Translations under genes and position numbers: made by a program | Assembly (NCBI RefSeq): GCF_000686025.1 | Contig: NZ_JMLQ01000009.1 | Location: 1-64,000 of the forward strand | DNA length: 64,000 nucleotides | Reading direction: 5' to 3' | Origin: Rhodococcus sp. UNC23MFCrub1.1 | GTDB taxonomy: Bacteria > Actinomycetota > Actinomycetes > Mycobacteriales > Mycobacteriaceae | Shown here: one piece after another, positions 1 through 19,322 of the stretch | Position numbering within the stretch: position 1 is the stretch's first letter | Layout: each line of letters opens with the position of its first letter | The notes under the pieces: generated by a model | Databases searched by the model: none | Seen by the model: only the letters and a program-made list of their open reading frames with translations | Told to the model about the DNA's origin: nothing

Positions 1-300
1 GGTCGCCCTCTCAGGCCGGCTACCCGTCGTCGCCTTGGTAGGCCATTACCCCACCAACAAGCTGATAGGCCGCGGGCCCATCCTGCACCGATAAATCTTT
101 CCACCACACGGCATGCACCGCGCAGTACTATCCGGTATTAGACCCAGTTTCCCGGGCTTATCCCGAAGTGCAGGGCAGATCACCCACGTGTTACTCACCC
201 GTTCGCCACTCGTGTACCCCGAAGGGCCTTACCGTTCGACTTGCATGTGTTAAGCACGCCGCCAGCGTTCGTCCTGAGCCAGGATCAAACTCTCCGTTGA
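1..300 (-). rRNA. rrs: 16S ribosomal RNA, 5' part (truncated by window edge)
   Basis: The reverse complement ending near position 300 carries the universal 16S 5' sequence AGAGTTTGATCCTGGCTCAG (about 293-274) followed by the region of V1 and V2. Only about the first 300 of roughly 1,520 nt are present; the gene continues off the left edge. The sequence has the actinobacterial and Rhodococcus-type signature. The exact mature 5' end is estimated, not seen. The gene is transcribed leftwards from the promoters at 562-720. Confidence 0.97.
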
Positions 301-481
301 AGACTCTTATCAACCCCCGGCTAGAAACCAGGAAGTCAATGAAAACTAGAGAGCCAAATCCAGCAATAAAACTCACGCCAGCAATAACTCCATTGCTGAC
401 AAAAAAGAACCGGTCCCTCCCCGACGGGAAGAAGGAGAAGAACCAGCAAACCAAAACAAAATATTGGCACTGACATTCATC

Positions 482-509
482 GACACACTGTTGAGTTCTC
501 AAAGAACAC
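482..509 (-). promoter_or_regulatory. rRNA leader conserved box (antitermination-type)
   Basis: On the minus strand this stretch reads TTCTTTGAGAACTCAACAG and flanking bases. This is the strongly conserved leader element seen upstream of actinobacterial 16S genes and linked to antitermination and leader processing. A small hairpin, CAGCAAT pairing with ATTGCTG at about 378-399, lies between it and the 16S gene and may serve in processing. The rest of 301-834 holds the rRNA leader and its promoters; I see no protein gene there. Confidence 0.7.
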
Positions 510-561
510 GCACACACCACCACCACCCACACGAAGCAGGAGGATCCGGGGCAACCGTTCC

Positions 562-591
562 AGCCTAGCCAGCCGCACGGAGCCGAGTCAA
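562..591 (-). promoter_or_regulatory. rRNA operon promoter, gene-proximal
   Basis: On the minus strand TTGACT (591-586) and TAGGCT (567-562) are separated by exactly 18 nt. This is the form of a strong SigA-type rrn promoter in Mycobacteriales. Transcription would start near 555 and run left into the leader box and 16S. Confidence 0.85.
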
Positions 592-691
592 GACTCGAAC
601 TCTTCGGTGACCAGGATGTCAGATGATCTACGGAGCCGGTGATCGAGGCCTTGCGGTCTCGGTCCGTGTCCGTGTCGCTCTGACTCGACAA

Positions 692-720
692 AAGTTACGC
701 GACGGATAACAGTGCGTCAA
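692..720 (-). promoter_or_regulatory. rRNA operon promoter, distal
   Basis: On the minus strand TTGACG (720-715) and TAACTT (697-692) are separated by 17 nt. It sits about 125 bp upstream of the second promoter, giving a tandem-promoter rrn operon. It lies just beyond the tyrS stop codon at 835. Confidence 0.8.
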
Positions 721-834
721 ATCCGCAGGTCGGCCACACGACGGGCTCGCGACCATGCAGGTCAGCGCGCCGCTCCGGCGCCTCGCGGGCCTTCGAGTGC
801 TCGAACCCCGACTGTGACCCCGCGCACGCGTGGC

Positions 835-2103
835 TCACACCGAGCGCCGTACGCCGGCCATGTTCTTCTTACCCCGACGCAGCACCAGCCACTCACCGTG
901 CAGGAAGTCGTCCGCGGAGGGAGTCCAGTCCTCGGCAGCGATCTTCTGGTTGTTGACCGACACTCCCCCCTCCTTCACCACACGACGGGCGGCGCCCTTC
1001 GACTCGCACAGCGACGTGTCGACAAGAAGGTCGACGATCGTGCGCTCCTCCCCTGCCGGCAGCTCGGCGACGTCGGTCTCCGACAGCGCGGCCGACAGTG
1101 TCCCCGCGTCCAGGTCGCGAAGCTCTCCCCGGCCGAACAGGGCGGAGCTGGCAAGTTCGACGGCCGCGGTGTTGTCCGCGCCGTGCACCAGCGTCGTCAT
1201 CTCCGCCGCCAGTCGCTTCTGCGCCGCGCGGGCCTGGGGTCGTTCTGCCGTCGCCGCCTCGAGTTCCGCCAGCTCGTCACGATCGAGGAACGTGAACCAG
1301 CGCAGGTACTTCACGACGTCGGCGTCGGCCGTGTTCACGAAGTACTGGTACCAGGCGTACGGCGACGTCATCTCGGGGTCGAGCCACAGGCTTCCGCCAC
1401 CGGTGGACTTACCGAACTTCGTGCCGTCCGCCGCAGTGACCAGAGGAACGGTCAGCCCGTGCACGGCGTCGCCGTCCATACGTCGGGTGAGATCGATACC
1501 CGCGACGATGTTGCCCCACTGATCCGATCCGCCGACCTGCAAAGTGCAACCGTGCTGCCGATGCAGGTGCAGGTAGTCCTGCGCTTGCAACAACATGTAG
1601 CTGAACTCGGTGTAGGACATCCCGTCCGATTCGAGGCGCTTCTTCACCGTGTCCCGCGCCAACATCACGTTGACGGAGAAGTGCTTGCCGATGTCGCGGA
1701 GGAAGTCGATGGCCGACAGCGACGCGGTCCAGTCGAGGTTGTTCGCGATGACCGCACCGCCGGCACCCTCGAAGTCGACGAACCGAGAGAGCTGACCCTT
1801 GATGCGATCGGCCCACTCGGCCACCGTGTCGCTCGAGTTCATGACGCGTTCGCCGACGTCACGCGGATCACCGATGAGTCCGGTGGCTCCGCCGGCCAGC
1901 ACGATCGGACGATGACCCGCACGCTGGAAACGTGACAGGACCAGCAGTGGAACGAGGTGCCCTGCGTGCAAGCTCGGTCCCGTCGGATCGAATCCCGCGT
2001 AGAGGGTGATCGGGCCGTCCGCGGTGGTCGCCGCTGTCAGTGCCTCGATGTCTGTCGACTGGGCTATCAGTCCACGCCAGGTCAGGTCCTCGATGATGCT
2101 CAC
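835..2103 (-). CDS. tyrS: tyrosyl-tRNA synthetase
   Basis: Class I aminoacyl-tRNA synthetase charging tRNA-Tyr in the cytoplasm. The HIGH-type motif appears as LHAGHL in the nucleotide-binding fold and the KMSKS-type loop as KFGKS; the tyrosine-binding [10 protein letters not shown] stretch is present. The C-terminus has an S4-like RNA-binding domain ([16 protein letters not shown]). The 422-aa length is normal for the family. I place the start at the GTG at 2103, giving MSIIEDLTW; a GAAAG stretch 10-14 nt upstream is a weak ribosome site. The open frame extends further upstream, but that part overlaps the neighbouring glycosylase gene. The gene is followed by the rRNA operon on the same strand. 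Confidence 0.97.
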   Translation of the reverse strand: MSIIEDLTWRGLIAQSTDIEALTAATTADGPITLYAGFDPTGPSLHAGHLVPLLVLSRFQRAGHRPIVLAGGATGLIGDPRDVGERVMNSSDTVAEWADRIKGQLSRFVDFEGAGGAVIANNLDWTASLSAIDFLRDIGKHFSVNVMLARDTVKKRLESDGMSYTEFSYMLLQAQDYLHLHRQHGCTLQVGGSDQWGNIVAGIDLTRRMDGDAVHGLTVPLVTAADGTKFGKSTGGGSLWLDPEMTSPYAWYQYFVNTADADVVKYLRWFTFLDRDELAELEAATAERPQARAAQKRLAAEMTTLVHGADNTAAVELASSALFGRGELRDLDAGTLSAALSETDVAELPAGEERTIVDLLVDTSLCESKGAARRVVKEGGVSVNNQKIAAEDWTPSADDFLHGEWLVLRRGKKNMAGVRRSV

Positions 2104-2147
2104 ATCGCTGATTCTTTCGCATGCGCGCACGTCACCCGACGGCGCCC

Positions 2148-2795
2148 TCAGGCCTGAGTACCGGGCTCCCCGGCGGGGTATGTCGGAGCTCGCGGGCTCC
2201 GTCGATAGGCAGACACGGCCACCGAGGGAATCCAGAAACGCCACGGACGGTCGGGAGCGGTGGACACGCCGACACGAGGACCTGACTGTACCGGTGACGT
2301 CGTCTCGTCCGACAGCGTCACCGACACTTCCGCGCTCTCGGCGAAGACACGAACACCGTTGTGAGCCAACGACAGTGCGAGAACACTCCCGACGTTGCCA
2401 GGTCCGCGCGCCATACCGAACTCCGGTGCGCGGGGCCGCCGCGTCCTGGCGACCGCGAGACCGTCGACGACCTCACCCGCGCGGATCAGGACGGCGCCGG
2501 CCGTTCCGTCAGGACCACAGACGATGTTCGCGCACAGGTGCATCCCGTAGCTGAGATAGACGTACAGGCGACCGGGCGGCCCGAACATGACCGAGTTGCG
2601 CTGTGTGGGGCCTCGGAACGAGTGCGCCGCGGGGTCGGGCCAGGGTCCGCCGGGATCTCCGCCGTACGCCTCCACCTCGACGATGCGCAGCGTGACGCCG
2701 GCGCAGGTCAGACTGGCGCCGAGCAGACGCGTCGCCGCGTCGACGGGAGTCGCGGACCCGAGAAGTCGTTCGGACGGCAGTACGGGGCCGGTCAT
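2148..2795 (-). CDS. 3-methyladenine DNA glycosylase (AAG/MPG family)
   Basis: Base-excision repair enzyme that removes alkylated purines such as 3-methyladenine from DNA. The 215-aa product shows the family pattern EVEAYGG near the N-terminal third, then [28 protein letters not shown] and RGPGNVG. I start it at the ATG at 2795 ([12 protein letters not shown]), because sequence upstream of it is unrelated and overlaps the next gene. It lies 44 nt upstream of tyrS on the same strand, and the order Trm112-like gene, glycosylase, tyrS matches what I recall around Rv1684-Rv1689 of M. tuberculosis. Confidence 0.93.
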   Translation of the reverse strand: MTGPVLPSERLLGSATPVDAATRLLGASLTCAGVTLRIVEVEAYGGDPGGPWPDPAAHSFRGPTQRNSVMFGPPGRLYVYLSYGMHLCANIVCGPDGTAGAVLIRAGEVVDGLAVARTRRPRAPEFGMARGPGNVGSVLALSLAHNGVRVFAESAEVSVTLSDETTSPVQSGPRVGVSTAPDRPWRFWIPSVAVSAYRRSPRAPTYPAGEPGTQA

Positions 2796-2826
2796 GTCGG
2801 CGATCGACGAGTCGTAGTCGCTCCCG

Positions 2827-3051
2827 TCACTCCGCGATCGGAGCGGGCGCGGTCGCCCTGGCCAGAATGTCCTCGTGCTCGGCGTCGGTGGCGTCACGCG
2901 CATCGTCGATGAGCAGCACCGGAATGCCGTTCTCGATGGGGTAGACACGGCGCAGCCGGGGGTTGTAGAGCAGCTCGTCCTGGATCAGCAGAAGCGGACC
3001 CTTGTCCTGCGGGCAGGCGAGAATGCTGTGCAAGCGAGCATCGACGCTCAA
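2827..3051 (-). CDS. Trm112/UPF0434 family small protein
   Basis: A 74-aa protein of the Trm112-like (UPF0434) family. It has the pattern LACPQDKGPL, then the LLYNPRLRRVYPIENGIPVLL strand region and an acidic tail. In eukaryotes and some prokaryotes Trm112 activates methyltransferases; the bacterial role is not established. The start is a TTG at 3051, chosen because GGAG lies 5 nt upstream and it gives the usual MSVDARLHSILACP start; an ATG further out gives an atypical charged extension. Only one of the family's usual cysteine pairs is visible (CPQD). Confidence 0.88.
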   Translation of the reverse strand: MSVDARLHSILACPQDKGPLLLIQDELLYNPRLRRVYPIENGIPVLLIDDARDATDAEHEDILARATAPAPIAE

Positions 3052-3100
3052 GAGGACTCCTCGTTCCGTCGTCGCGTCGGTCTTCCGACGCGGTCTCACC

Positions 3101-6064
3101 CTACTGATGCGCGGTGAAGCGCTCCGCCGCCACTGCCTTCGTCATGCGCTTGTACTCGCCGGACGTCGACGCCAGATACCAGGTCTTGACCCCCGGACCG
3201 GGCAGTCCGGCAGCGCGCAGCGTGTCGTCGAGTGGTCGGAACGCGCGGCTCAGCGGGATGTCCGCGACCACGTGCACGACGTCGGGTCGCTCGGCCGGAT
3301 CCAACACCAGCAGCGCGTCCGACACCATCGATGCCGTGAGGTTCTGACCCGCCCGCACGGTCACCGCGCACACCGACCACTGGTCACCGTGCTCCCCGAT
3401 GCCGTACGCCACGGCCAGGTCCACCGGCTCCGCCTCGCCGATCGCGTCGGCTATCGGCTGCGGGTAGACGGGTCCGCGTGCGGTGGTGATCACCGAGCGC
3501 TTGTGCCCGAGCAACCAGTAGTCACCGCCCTCGTCCCGGCGGAACAGCAGGTTGGTCGGAGTCCACACGTCGCCGGCACTGAAGACACCACGCATGAACG
3601 CGCCGCTGGAGTCGTCCAGTCCGGGACGGCCGAGCAGCAGGCCGGGTTCGCCGGTCTCGCAGTGTCGGACGAATCCCTGCTCGTCCACGAGGTACCGACC
3701 CGAGACGGCGTCGTATGCCGCGAGTTCCACCCGTGCACTGCCCGGCAGCGGGCGACCCTTCGCCCCGATCTTCGTTCCCGCCACGTTCGCGAGGACGACG
3801 TCGCCCTCGGTGGACGCGTAGAACTCGAGTACCCGCGCAGGTGCCAGTCGTTCGAGCGTGTGCCGCCACAGGTTGGTGGGCATGCCCGATCCGATGAGGA
3901 GCCGTACGGCGTGCTGTCCTCGGTGCGGAAGGGATTCCGAGGTCAGGATGTCCCGCATCATGGTCCACGTGTAGGACACGACCGTGACGCCGTAGCGCTG
4001 CACCTCGTCCGCGAAGCGCTCGGGCTCGACACCGCGCGACAGCGCGATGCGGGACCCGCCCGCCAACGCGCCGCCCACCGCCACGAGCAGTCCGGCCGAA
4101 TGGTGCAGCGGCGCCAGGCAGTACACGGTGTCGCCGCGGGACAGACCTGCGGAGCTGGCCGTACCGAAGGCCGACAGAGCCCAGCGGTAGTTGGTGATGA
4201 ACTTGGCATCCAGGGTGTCGTCGTTCCCGCTGAACAGCACGAAGGCGAGTTCCCGTGCGCGCCCCGGGTTGGGGACGTACCACCCCGGCAACTCCACCGT
4301 CGACGGGTCGACCTGCTCGAGATCCACGACCAGGTCGGAGTCCTCGATGTCGAGCGAGCGGGACTCACCGCCGCCCAGGACCAGCACGTCCAGTCCGTGG
4401 TCGACGGACCCGGCCAGATTGTCGGGGTCGACGATCAGCAGTTCGACGCGCCCGAGTCGCAGCGACGCCGAGAGATCGCTGGTGGGCTGCAGCATGACGG
4501 CCACCGCGCCGATGCGGGACAGTGCGGCGACGGCGGCGAGTGCGCTCGGACGTGTCTCCATCAGCACGCCGACTTGCATCGCGGGGCGTACACCGTTGAC
4601 GATCAGGCCGCGCACCACGTTGTCGATGCGCTGGTCCACGGCGGCGTAGGAGTACACACGGTCGTCGAACACGAAGCACTCACCGGCACTCGCGCGCCGA
4701 GCCTGCTCACCGAGCAGACGACCGAGGGAGACCTGCGAATGAGGTTGCAGCTGGCCGAGTCTGGCGAGACGGGGCAGTGTGCGAGCGGCCTCGGACGAGA
4801 TCTCACGAGACCCCTTCACGGCCCCGGCCGCCGCCGAGGCGATGCCGCGACCGAGACCCAGGCCGACCTCGGCGATGGTGGCCGCGGTGTGGACGAGACG
4901 ATTTCCCACCGACACGCCGCTCTCCGAGGCCGGGTGCTCGTCATACCCCATGGCGTGCACCTCGACCGGCCGCGGCCCCAGGCCCTCGCGCCACCGGATC
5001 CACCCCGCCGTGCTCGGCCACGTCTGCGTGGCCGCGGTGCTCCCCACCACCAGTCCGAAGTGCCCGGCGCGGAGCCCTGCTTCGTACACCTTGGCCCGCG
5101 GAGCCGCCTTGCGGATGCCGCGCACCGCGAGCGGTTGGCCGATGTCGTCGACCTCCCCCACGAACGCGAGGATCGGCATGGTCAGTTCCGCGAGCGAGAC
5201 GACCTTGCCGCGGATGGAGAACCCACCCGTCATCATGCGGTTGTGCACGACGAACTGCGTCAACAGTTCCGCGACCGCCGGGCCCGACCAGGCGACCCAC
5301 CCGTCCATCGCGAGGAACCGGCGCTGGGACTCGCGGGGCAGGAGCGCGTCCCGGTCGTGGAGCTGGAGCAGGAAGTCGATGCGCGACTTGACGGTCTTGG
5401 CCGGGTCGAGCAACTGGAACCCGGTGCGGGCCATCCAGTCGGTCACCGCGAGACGCGTGAACACGTGCTCGGCGAGGAACTCGGCACCCTTGGTGGCCAC
5501 GTTCGCCGGGATCCCGAGAGGGAGCGCCGCGAGGGTGTCCACCGGACTGCCGAACGTGATGATGCTGGCGATGTCGCGACTCGAGCGGTACGCGGCGGCC
5601 TGGTAACAGAACATGCCGCCCTGCGAGTACCCACCGAGGTGGACCTCGCGACCCGTCCGCTCGGCGACGATGTCGATGATCTCGCTGATCGCGACGATGT
5701 GGTCCGCCAGCGTCCGGTTCCACCCGCCCTCCTCGGTGGCCGGCGAACCGAAGTCGACCACCCAGGGGTCCATCCCCGCCTCGTGCAGGATGCCGACGCC
5801 GCCCTGGTCGCGGGTGACGTCGTAGACGTCGGCCGACATCATCATCGGCGGTACGAGCACGACGGGCGGACCCGTCTGCTCGGACTCCGGGAAGTACCGA
5901 CGCAGCCGGTACATACGATCGCGCGCGACCACCGAGAAGGGAGACGGAACGGCATCCGTCTCGAGTCCCCCGAGACGGATGACCTCGAGCCCGTTCTGCG
6001 CCGTGGCGACCACACGCCGCAACGACGTCGCGACCGACCCGGTGTCGATTCCCAGCAACTGCAC
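3101..6064 (-). CDS. PHA-synthase-like hydrolase fused to acyl-CoA synthetase-like domain (Rv1683-like)
   Basis: A 987-aa two-domain protein. Residues 1-370 are an alpha/beta hydrolase resembling polyhydroxyalkanoate synthases, with nucleophile motif GYSQGG (Ser147), an acid in GEVDD (about 305-307) and His335 in AGHFG. PHA synthases normally have Cys in the nucleophile position, so the serine suggests a lipase or acyltransferase role. Residues about 440-985 are an AMP-binding fatty acyl-CoA synthetase fold with FYASTEG (748-754) and GDVWTPTN. The ATP-binding loop reads SGNDDTLDAKF (612-622) instead of the usual SGTTGxPK, so adenylation may be impaired. The gene matches mycobacterial Rv1683 in size and position, a protein tied to triacylglycerol storage. 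The GTG at 6064 has GAGGA directly abutting it; the TTG at 6058, 5 nt after AGGAG, is an alternative start. Confidence 0.88.
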   Translation of the reverse strand: MQLLGIDTGSVATSLRRVVATAQNGLEVIRLGGLETDAVPSPFSVVARDRMYRLRRYFPESEQTGPPVVLVPPMMMSADVYDVTRDQGGVGILHEAGMDPWVVDFGSPATEEGGWNRTLADHIVAISEIIDIVAERTGREVHLGGYSQGGMFCYQAAAYRSSRDIASIITFGSPVDTLAALPLGIPANVATKGAEFLAEHVFTRLAVTDWMARTGFQLLDPAKTVKSRIDFLLQLHDRDALLPRESQRRFLAMDGWVAWSGPAVAELLTQFVVHNRMMTGGFSIRGKVVSLAELTMPILAFVGEVDDIGQPLAVRGIRKAAPRAKVYEAGLRAGHFGLVVGSTAATQTWPSTAGWIRWREGLGPRPVEVHAMGYDEHPASESGVSVGNRLVHTAATIAEVGLGLGRGIASAAAGAVKGSREISSEAARTLPRLARLGQLQPHSQVSLGRLLGEQARRASAGECFVFDDRVYSYAAVDQRIDNVVRGLIVNGVRPAMQVGVLMETRPSALAAVAALSRIGAVAVMLQPTSDLSASLRLGRVELLIVDPDNLAGSVDHGLDVLVLGGGESRSLDIEDSDLVVDLEQVDPSTVELPGWYVPNPGRARELAFVLFSGNDDTLDAKFITNYRWALSAFGTASSAGLSRGDTVYCLAPLHHSAGLLVAVGGALAGGSRIALSRGVEPERFADEVQRYGVTVVSYTWTMMRDILTSESLPHRGQHAVRLLIGSGMPTNLWRHTLERLAPARVLEFYASTEGDVVLANVAGTKIGAKGRPLPGSARVELAAYDAVSGRYLVDEQGFVRHCETGEPGLLLGRPGLDDSSGAFMRGVFSAGDVWTPTNLLFRRDEGGDYWLLGHKRSVITTARGPVYPQPIADAIGEAEPVDLAVAYGIGEHGDQWSVCAVTVRAGQNLTASMVSDALLVLDPAERPDVVHVVADIPLSRAFRPLDDTLRAAGLPGPGVKTWYLASTSGEYKRMTKAVAAERFTAHQ

Positions 6065-6167
6065 TCCTCGAAGGCGGCATCGATTCGGTCGGTGTGGTCC
6101 ACGACTCGTCGACCGATGAGGACACAGCGTCTCACACCACTCCGACCGCTCGGATCGGGTCGTCCCG

Positions 6168-8818
<2,651 letters not shown>

Positions 8819-8871
8819 GGGGTGTGTGCTCCTTCGTGTGATTCGGACGTTCTGGGATTCGGACTGGTGGT

Positions 8872-11520
<2,649 letters not shown>

Positions 11521-11524
<4 letters not shown>

Positions 11525-12419
11525 GCCCGTCCTCTCGTACTGCCGTCGTGCACCATCGTGCCGATGCCCTCGCCGGTGAACAGTTCCAGGAGCACGGAGT
11601 GCTCGAGTCGACCGTCGATGACATGGGCGCTGGGAACTCCCCCGCGCACCGCGCGCAGACACGCCTCCATCTTGGGGACCATGCCGGCGTCCAGGCCGGG
11701 CAGCAGTTCGGCGAGGACGTCCGCCTCGATCTCCGAGACGAGCGACCCGCGGTCCGGCCAGTTCGTGTAGAGCCCCTCGACGTCGGTGAGGACGACGAGC
11801 TTCTGCGCGCCGAGCGCCTCCGCGAGGGCCGCGGCCGCGGTGTCCGCATTGATGTTGTGCACGACGCCGTCCGCGTCGGGAGCGATGGTCGAGACGACCG
11901 GGATGCGCCCGGCCTCGATGAGGTCGTGCACCGCTGCGGGATTCACCGTCGTCACGTCCCCCACCAGACCGATGTCGGTGGCGACACCGTCGACGGTCAC
12001 GGTGCGTCGAGTCGCCGTGAACAGGTGCGCGTCCTCGCCGGAGATGCCGACAGCGTAGGGACCGTGCGCGTTGATCAGTCCGACCAGCTCGCGACCGACC
12101 TGCCCGAACAGGACCATGCGCACGACGTCCATCACTTCGGGCGTCGTCACGCGGAAGCCGCCGCGGAACTCCCCCACCAGTCCGAGTCGAGTGAGCATGG
12201 CGGTGATCTGGGGACCGCCGCCGTGCACGACCACCGGGTGGATACCGACGGTGCGCAGGAACGCCATGTCGGCCGCGAACGCGGCCTTGAGTCGATCGTC
12301 GATCATGGCGTTGCCGCCGTACTTGACCACGACGACCTTGCCCGTCCACTGCTGGAGCCACGGGAGGGCGCCGGCGAGGATGCGTGCGGTGTCGTGTGCG
12401 GACACGGGCTCGGACGACG

Positions 12420-12423
<4 letters not shown>
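11521..12423 (-). CDS. argB: acetylglutamate kinase
   Basis: Phosphorylates N-acetylglutamate; in organisms with the ArgJ cycle it is usually the arginine-feedback point. The 300-aa amino acid kinase has [10 protein letters not shown] at about 29-38, [10 protein letters not shown] and NINADTAAA. It starts at ATG 12423, which overlaps the argJ stop by 4 nt. Confidence 0.98.
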
Positions 12424-14751
<2,328 letters not shown>

Positions 14752-14764
14752 AAGCGGCGCACCG

Positions 14765-17266
14765 TCAGTGTCGGAGTTCGGCTCCCACCGCCGTCGCCGC
14801 TGCCGCGACGGCGGCATCGCGAGCGGCACTCGCCTCGTCCTCGGTCAACGTACGGTCCGCCGCTCGGAACCGCAGGGCGAAAGCCAGCGACTTCCGGCCG
14901 GCACCGACCTGATCGCCGGAGAACACGTCGAAGACACGAATGTCCTCGAGGAGTGGGCCCGCCCCCGACACCAGAGCCGACTGCACGGCGGCGGCCGGGA
15001 CGGACTCGTCGACGACGACCGCGACGTCCTGCAGCACGGCGGGGAACGGCGAGATGGACGGCGACGGCAGCGGCTCGCGGGTGGGAACGCGATCGAGGTC
15101 GATCTCCACCGCGCAGGTCCGCGGCGGCAGACCGGCGCGCTCGAGGACACCGGGATGCAGCTCACCCGCGTGCCCGACCACGACACCGTCGACAACGACT
15201 TCGGCACACCTGCCCGGATGCCACGGAAGGTACTGGGCGGACCGGAGTTCCACCTCGACACCGGACGCGCTCGCGATCGTCCTCGCTGCGCTGAAGGCAT
15301 CGGTGGCGTCGGCGGGGCGGCCGGCGCCCCACGGCCCGGGTGCCGTCACCGCACCGGTCAGGACGACGGCGGCGTGCAGCGGCTGCACCGGCAACGACTG
15401 CTTCAGAGCGTCGATCTCGTCCTCGGTGGGACGACGGTCGACGGCGAGCGCATCGATCGGGCGCGTGCCCTCGCCCGGTTCGACGACCTGCGCGACGGCG
15501 AACAGCGCCAGATCCCGCTGTCCGCGCGAGACGTTGCGCTGGGCGATCTCCAGGAGACCCGGGACGAGAGTGGTCGCCAGTTCGGGTCGGTCCGCCTCCA
15601 ACGGATTGAGCACCCGCGTGGTCACCCGGCGCGGATCGTCCGCGTCGAGTCCCCAGACGTCGAAGACCCCGGCCGGCAGGAACACGGGAGCGAGGACCTC
15701 GACGTGCCCCGTGTAGGCCAGTGCCCGACCCACCGCCCGGCGACGACGCTGGGCGGCGGTGAGTCCGCGGCCCGCGGGAGCGTGCGGCAGGACGGACGGA
15801 ATGGACTCCAGTCCCTCGAGTCGCAGCACCTCCTCGACCAGGTCGGCGGCCTGACGGAGGTCGGGACGCCACGTCGGCGGCGTCACGACGGCCACCCCGC
15901 GCCCGGCCTCGGACACGTCCACGACGACCTCGCACCCGACCTGGGTGAGGCGGCGCACCGCGGTTCCGCTCGGATAGGTCACACCCGCCACCCGGTCCGG
16001 CAGGTCGAGATCCATGGTCACGGTGTCGGACACCGTCGGTGCACCGATGTCGGTGAGCAGCGGCTCCACCCGGCCGCCCGCGATCGAGGCCAGCAGTGCG
16101 GCGGCACGGTCGAGCGCGCGCACCGGGAGAGCGGAGTCCACCACTCGTTCGTAGCGACGGCTCGCCTCACTGGGCAGCCGGTGACGGCGCGCGGTGCGGA
16201 ACACGGCGAGCGGGCTCCAGATGGCCGCCTCGAGCAGGATGTCGGTGGTCTCGTCGCCCACCTCGGTGGACGCGCCACCCATGACACCGGCCAACGACAC
16301 CACGCCGGACTCGTCCGCAATGACGACGTCCTCCGGGTCGAGGGTGCGCACGGTGTCGTCGAGGGTGCGGAGCGTCTCCCCCGCCTCGGCCCGGCGGACC
16401 ACCAACCCGCCCGACAGCGCGGAGGCGTCGAACGCGTGGAGCGGTTGGCCCAGTTCGAGCATGACGTAGTTGGTGACGTCGACCGCGGGCGAGATGGGTC
16501 GCACCCCGGACAGCAGCAGCCGCCGCTGGATCGTCCAGGGGGTCACCGCGGCCGGATCGATGCCCACGACGCGGCGCGCGGCGAAACGGGTGGCATCCGA
16601 CTCGGAACGGACGTCGACGGGCCACGCCTCGCCCTCGGAGGCGGCCGCGGACACGACGGGCTGCGGGGCGTCGGCGGGATCGACGAAGTCCAGGTCGAAA
16701 CCGCACGCCAGTTCGCGGCCGAGACCGCGCACGCTCAGGGCGTATCCGCGATCGGGCGTCACGTTGACGTCGAACACGGTGTCGTCCATGCCCAGAACGG
16801 CGAGTGCGTCGTCGCCGGGCACGGCCGTGCCGGCAGGCAGCACGAGAATGCCGGAGTGATCCGAACCGATACCGAGCTCGGACACCGAGCAGATCATGCC
16901 GTCGGACGTGCGCCCGTACGTGGACCGCGCGGCGATGGCGAACCCGCCGGGCAGAACACTGCCGGGAAGTGCGGCCACGATGAGGTCGCCCTCCGCGAAG
17001 TTCCTTGCACCGCAAACGATTCCGCGGGGCTCAGCCTCGCCCACCTCGACCAGGCAGAAGCGGATCGGCTTCTTGAACTCGGTCAACTCCTCGATGGACT
17101 GCACACGGCCGACGACCAACGGGCCCGTGATCTCCGGAAGAGGGATGACGTCCTCGATCTCGAAGCCGACGGACACGAACCCCGCGTCGAGCTCGTCAGC
17201 AGTGACGCTCCACTCGGGAGCGGCCTTCCGGACGACCTCGGTCAACCAGGACTGGGGCACTCGCAC
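14765..17266 (-). CDS. pheT: phenylalanyl-tRNA synthetase beta subunit
   Basis: Beta subunit of the alpha2-beta2 PheRS. The 833-aa protein has the N-terminal OB-fold/EMAP-like domain (about 40-150, [19 protein letters not shown]), B3/B4 editing domain, B5 domain and C-terminal anticodon-binding FDX-ACB domain (about 735-833, starting near [19 protein letters not shown]). It starts at GTG 17266 with GGAG 5 nt upstream. It lies 48 nt downstream of pheS, and its stop is 48 nt from the argC start. Confidence 0.97.
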   Translation of the reverse strand: MRVPQSWLTEVVRKAAPEWSVTADELDAGFVSVGFEIEDVIPLPEITGPLVVGRVQSIEELTEFKKPIRFCLVEVGEAEPRGIVCGARNFAEGDLIVAALPGSVLPGGFAIAARSTYGRTSDGMICSVSELGIGSDHSGILVLPAGTAVPGDDALAVLGMDDTVFDVNVTPDRGYALSVRGLGRELACGFDLDFVDPADAPQPVVSAAASEGEAWPVDVRSESDATRFAARRVVGIDPAAVTPWTIQRRLLLSGVRPISPAVDVTNYVMLELGQPLHAFDASALSGGLVVRRAEAGETLRTLDDTVRTLDPEDVVIADESGVVSLAGVMGGASTEVGDETTDILLEAAIWSPLAVFRTARRHRLPSEASRRYERVVDSALPVRALDRAAALLASIAGGRVEPLLTDIGAPTVSDTVTMDLDLPDRVAGVTYPSGTAVRRLTQVGCEVVVDVSEAGRGVAVVTPPTWRPDLRQAADLVEEVLRLEGLESIPSVLPHAPAGRGLTAAQRRRRAVGRALAYTGHVEVLAPVFLPAGVFDVWGLDADDPRRVTTRVLNPLEADRPELATTLVPGLLEIAQRNVSRGQRDLALFAVAQVVEPGEGTRPIDALAVDRRPTEDEIDALKQSLPVQPLHAAVVLTGAVTAPGPWGAGRPADATDAFSAARTIASASGVEVELRSAQYLPWHPGRCAEVVVDGVVVGHAGELHPGVLERAGLPPRTCAVEIDLDRVPTREPLPSPSISPFPAVLQDVAVVVDESVPAAAVQSALVSGAGPLLEDIRVFDVFSGDQVGAGRKSLAFALRFRAADRTLTEDEASAARDAAVAAAATAVGAELRH

Positions 17267-17314
17267 GACTTCTCCACTCTCTCTGTCTGAATGCTTGTCT
17301 GCAGGGGCCGAGCG

Positions 17315-18445
<1,131 letters not shown>

Positions 18446-18479
18446 TCACGGTCGCCGGGCAGAACCCGGCGGGGAAAGC

Positions 18480-19322
18480 CTAGGCGGTGCCCCCGCGGCG
18501 CTGCACCCGCGCACCGGCGTACAGACACACGGCGGCCGCGGTGGCGAGGTTGAGACTCTCGGCGCGGCCATGGATGGGAATGCGCACCCGGTGATCCGCA
18601 GCAGCCGCGACCTCGCGGGACAGCCCGTGCGCCTCGTTGCCGAACACCCAGGCGGTGGGCCCGGCCAGCGCGTCGTCGGCGTCGTCGAGGTCCAGTTCAC
18701 CGTCGACGGTCGTCGCCAGCAGACTGGCGCCGGTCGCACGGACCGCGTCGAGTACCGCCGTCACCGAACGCTCCCGTGCGACGGGGAGATGGAAGAGACT
18801 TCCGGCGGACGCGCGGACGCTCTTGCCGTTCAGCGGATCGACACTGTCCCCGGCGAAGATCACCGCGCCGGCGCCGGCGGCGTCCGAGACGCGCAGGATG
18901 GTGCCCGCGTTGCCCGGCTCGGAGATGTCGACGACGACCGTCACGAGTGACGGGTTCGCGGCCAACGCCTCGGCCAGGGAGACGACGACGGACGTGCACA
19001 CGGCCACGATTCCCGGCGGCGTCACGGTGTCCGACAGCGATTTCGCCGCGCGCTCGGTCATCAGCTGCGGCTGCGCACCGGCCGCGGCCGACGCCTCGAG
19101 CAGTCCGCGGTGCTCGTCGAACCAGCGCTCGGTGGCGAACACCTCGCGCACGACACCGGCGGCGACCGCCTCGGTCACCGCGTTCTCTCCCTCCGCGAGG
19201 AAGAGGCCGGTTCGCCGACGTTCGACGCCGCGCTGCAGCTTGACAGCCGAAACGACCCGCGGAGTCCGCTCGGTGAGCGGCGCCGCGGGTCGTGACGGAG
19301 TGTCGTCGAAGCGCCTGATCAG
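18480..19322 (-). CDS. TrmH/SpoU family RNA 2'-O-methyltransferase with CTG start
   Basis: SPOUT-class RNA methyltransferase, probably acting on 23S rRNA (RlmB/TsnR-like). An N-terminal substrate-binding domain ([15 protein letters not shown] to [10 protein letters not shown]) precedes the knotted SAM-binding domain with [22 protein letters not shown] and [11 protein letters not shown]. No ATG, GTG or TTG exists in frame between the rplT stop and the conserved [11 protein letters not shown] region. The best start is a CTG at 19322 that overlaps the rplT stop in a CTGA junction and has GGAG about 6 nt upstream. That gives 280 aa. The order rplT-methyltransferase is as I recall for Rv1643-Rv1644. 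Confidence 0.9.
   Translation of the reverse strand: MIRRFDDTPSRPAAPLTERTPRVVSAVKLQRGVERRRTGLFLAEGENAVTEAVAAGVVREVFATERWFDEHRGLLEASAAAGAQPQLMTERAAKSLSDTVTPPGIVAVCTSVVVSLAEALAANPSLVTVVVDISEPGNAGTILRVSDAAGAGAVIFAGDSVDPLNGKSVRASAGSLFHLPVARERSVTAVLDAVRATGASLLATTVDGELDLDDADDALAGPTAWVFGNEAHGLSREVAAAADHRVRIPIHGRAESLNLATAAAVCLYAGARVQRRGGTA

Noticed and set aside
191..691. 166-aa frame across the rRNA leader
   Set aside because: It covers the rrn promoters, the conserved leader box and part of 16S; not a gene.
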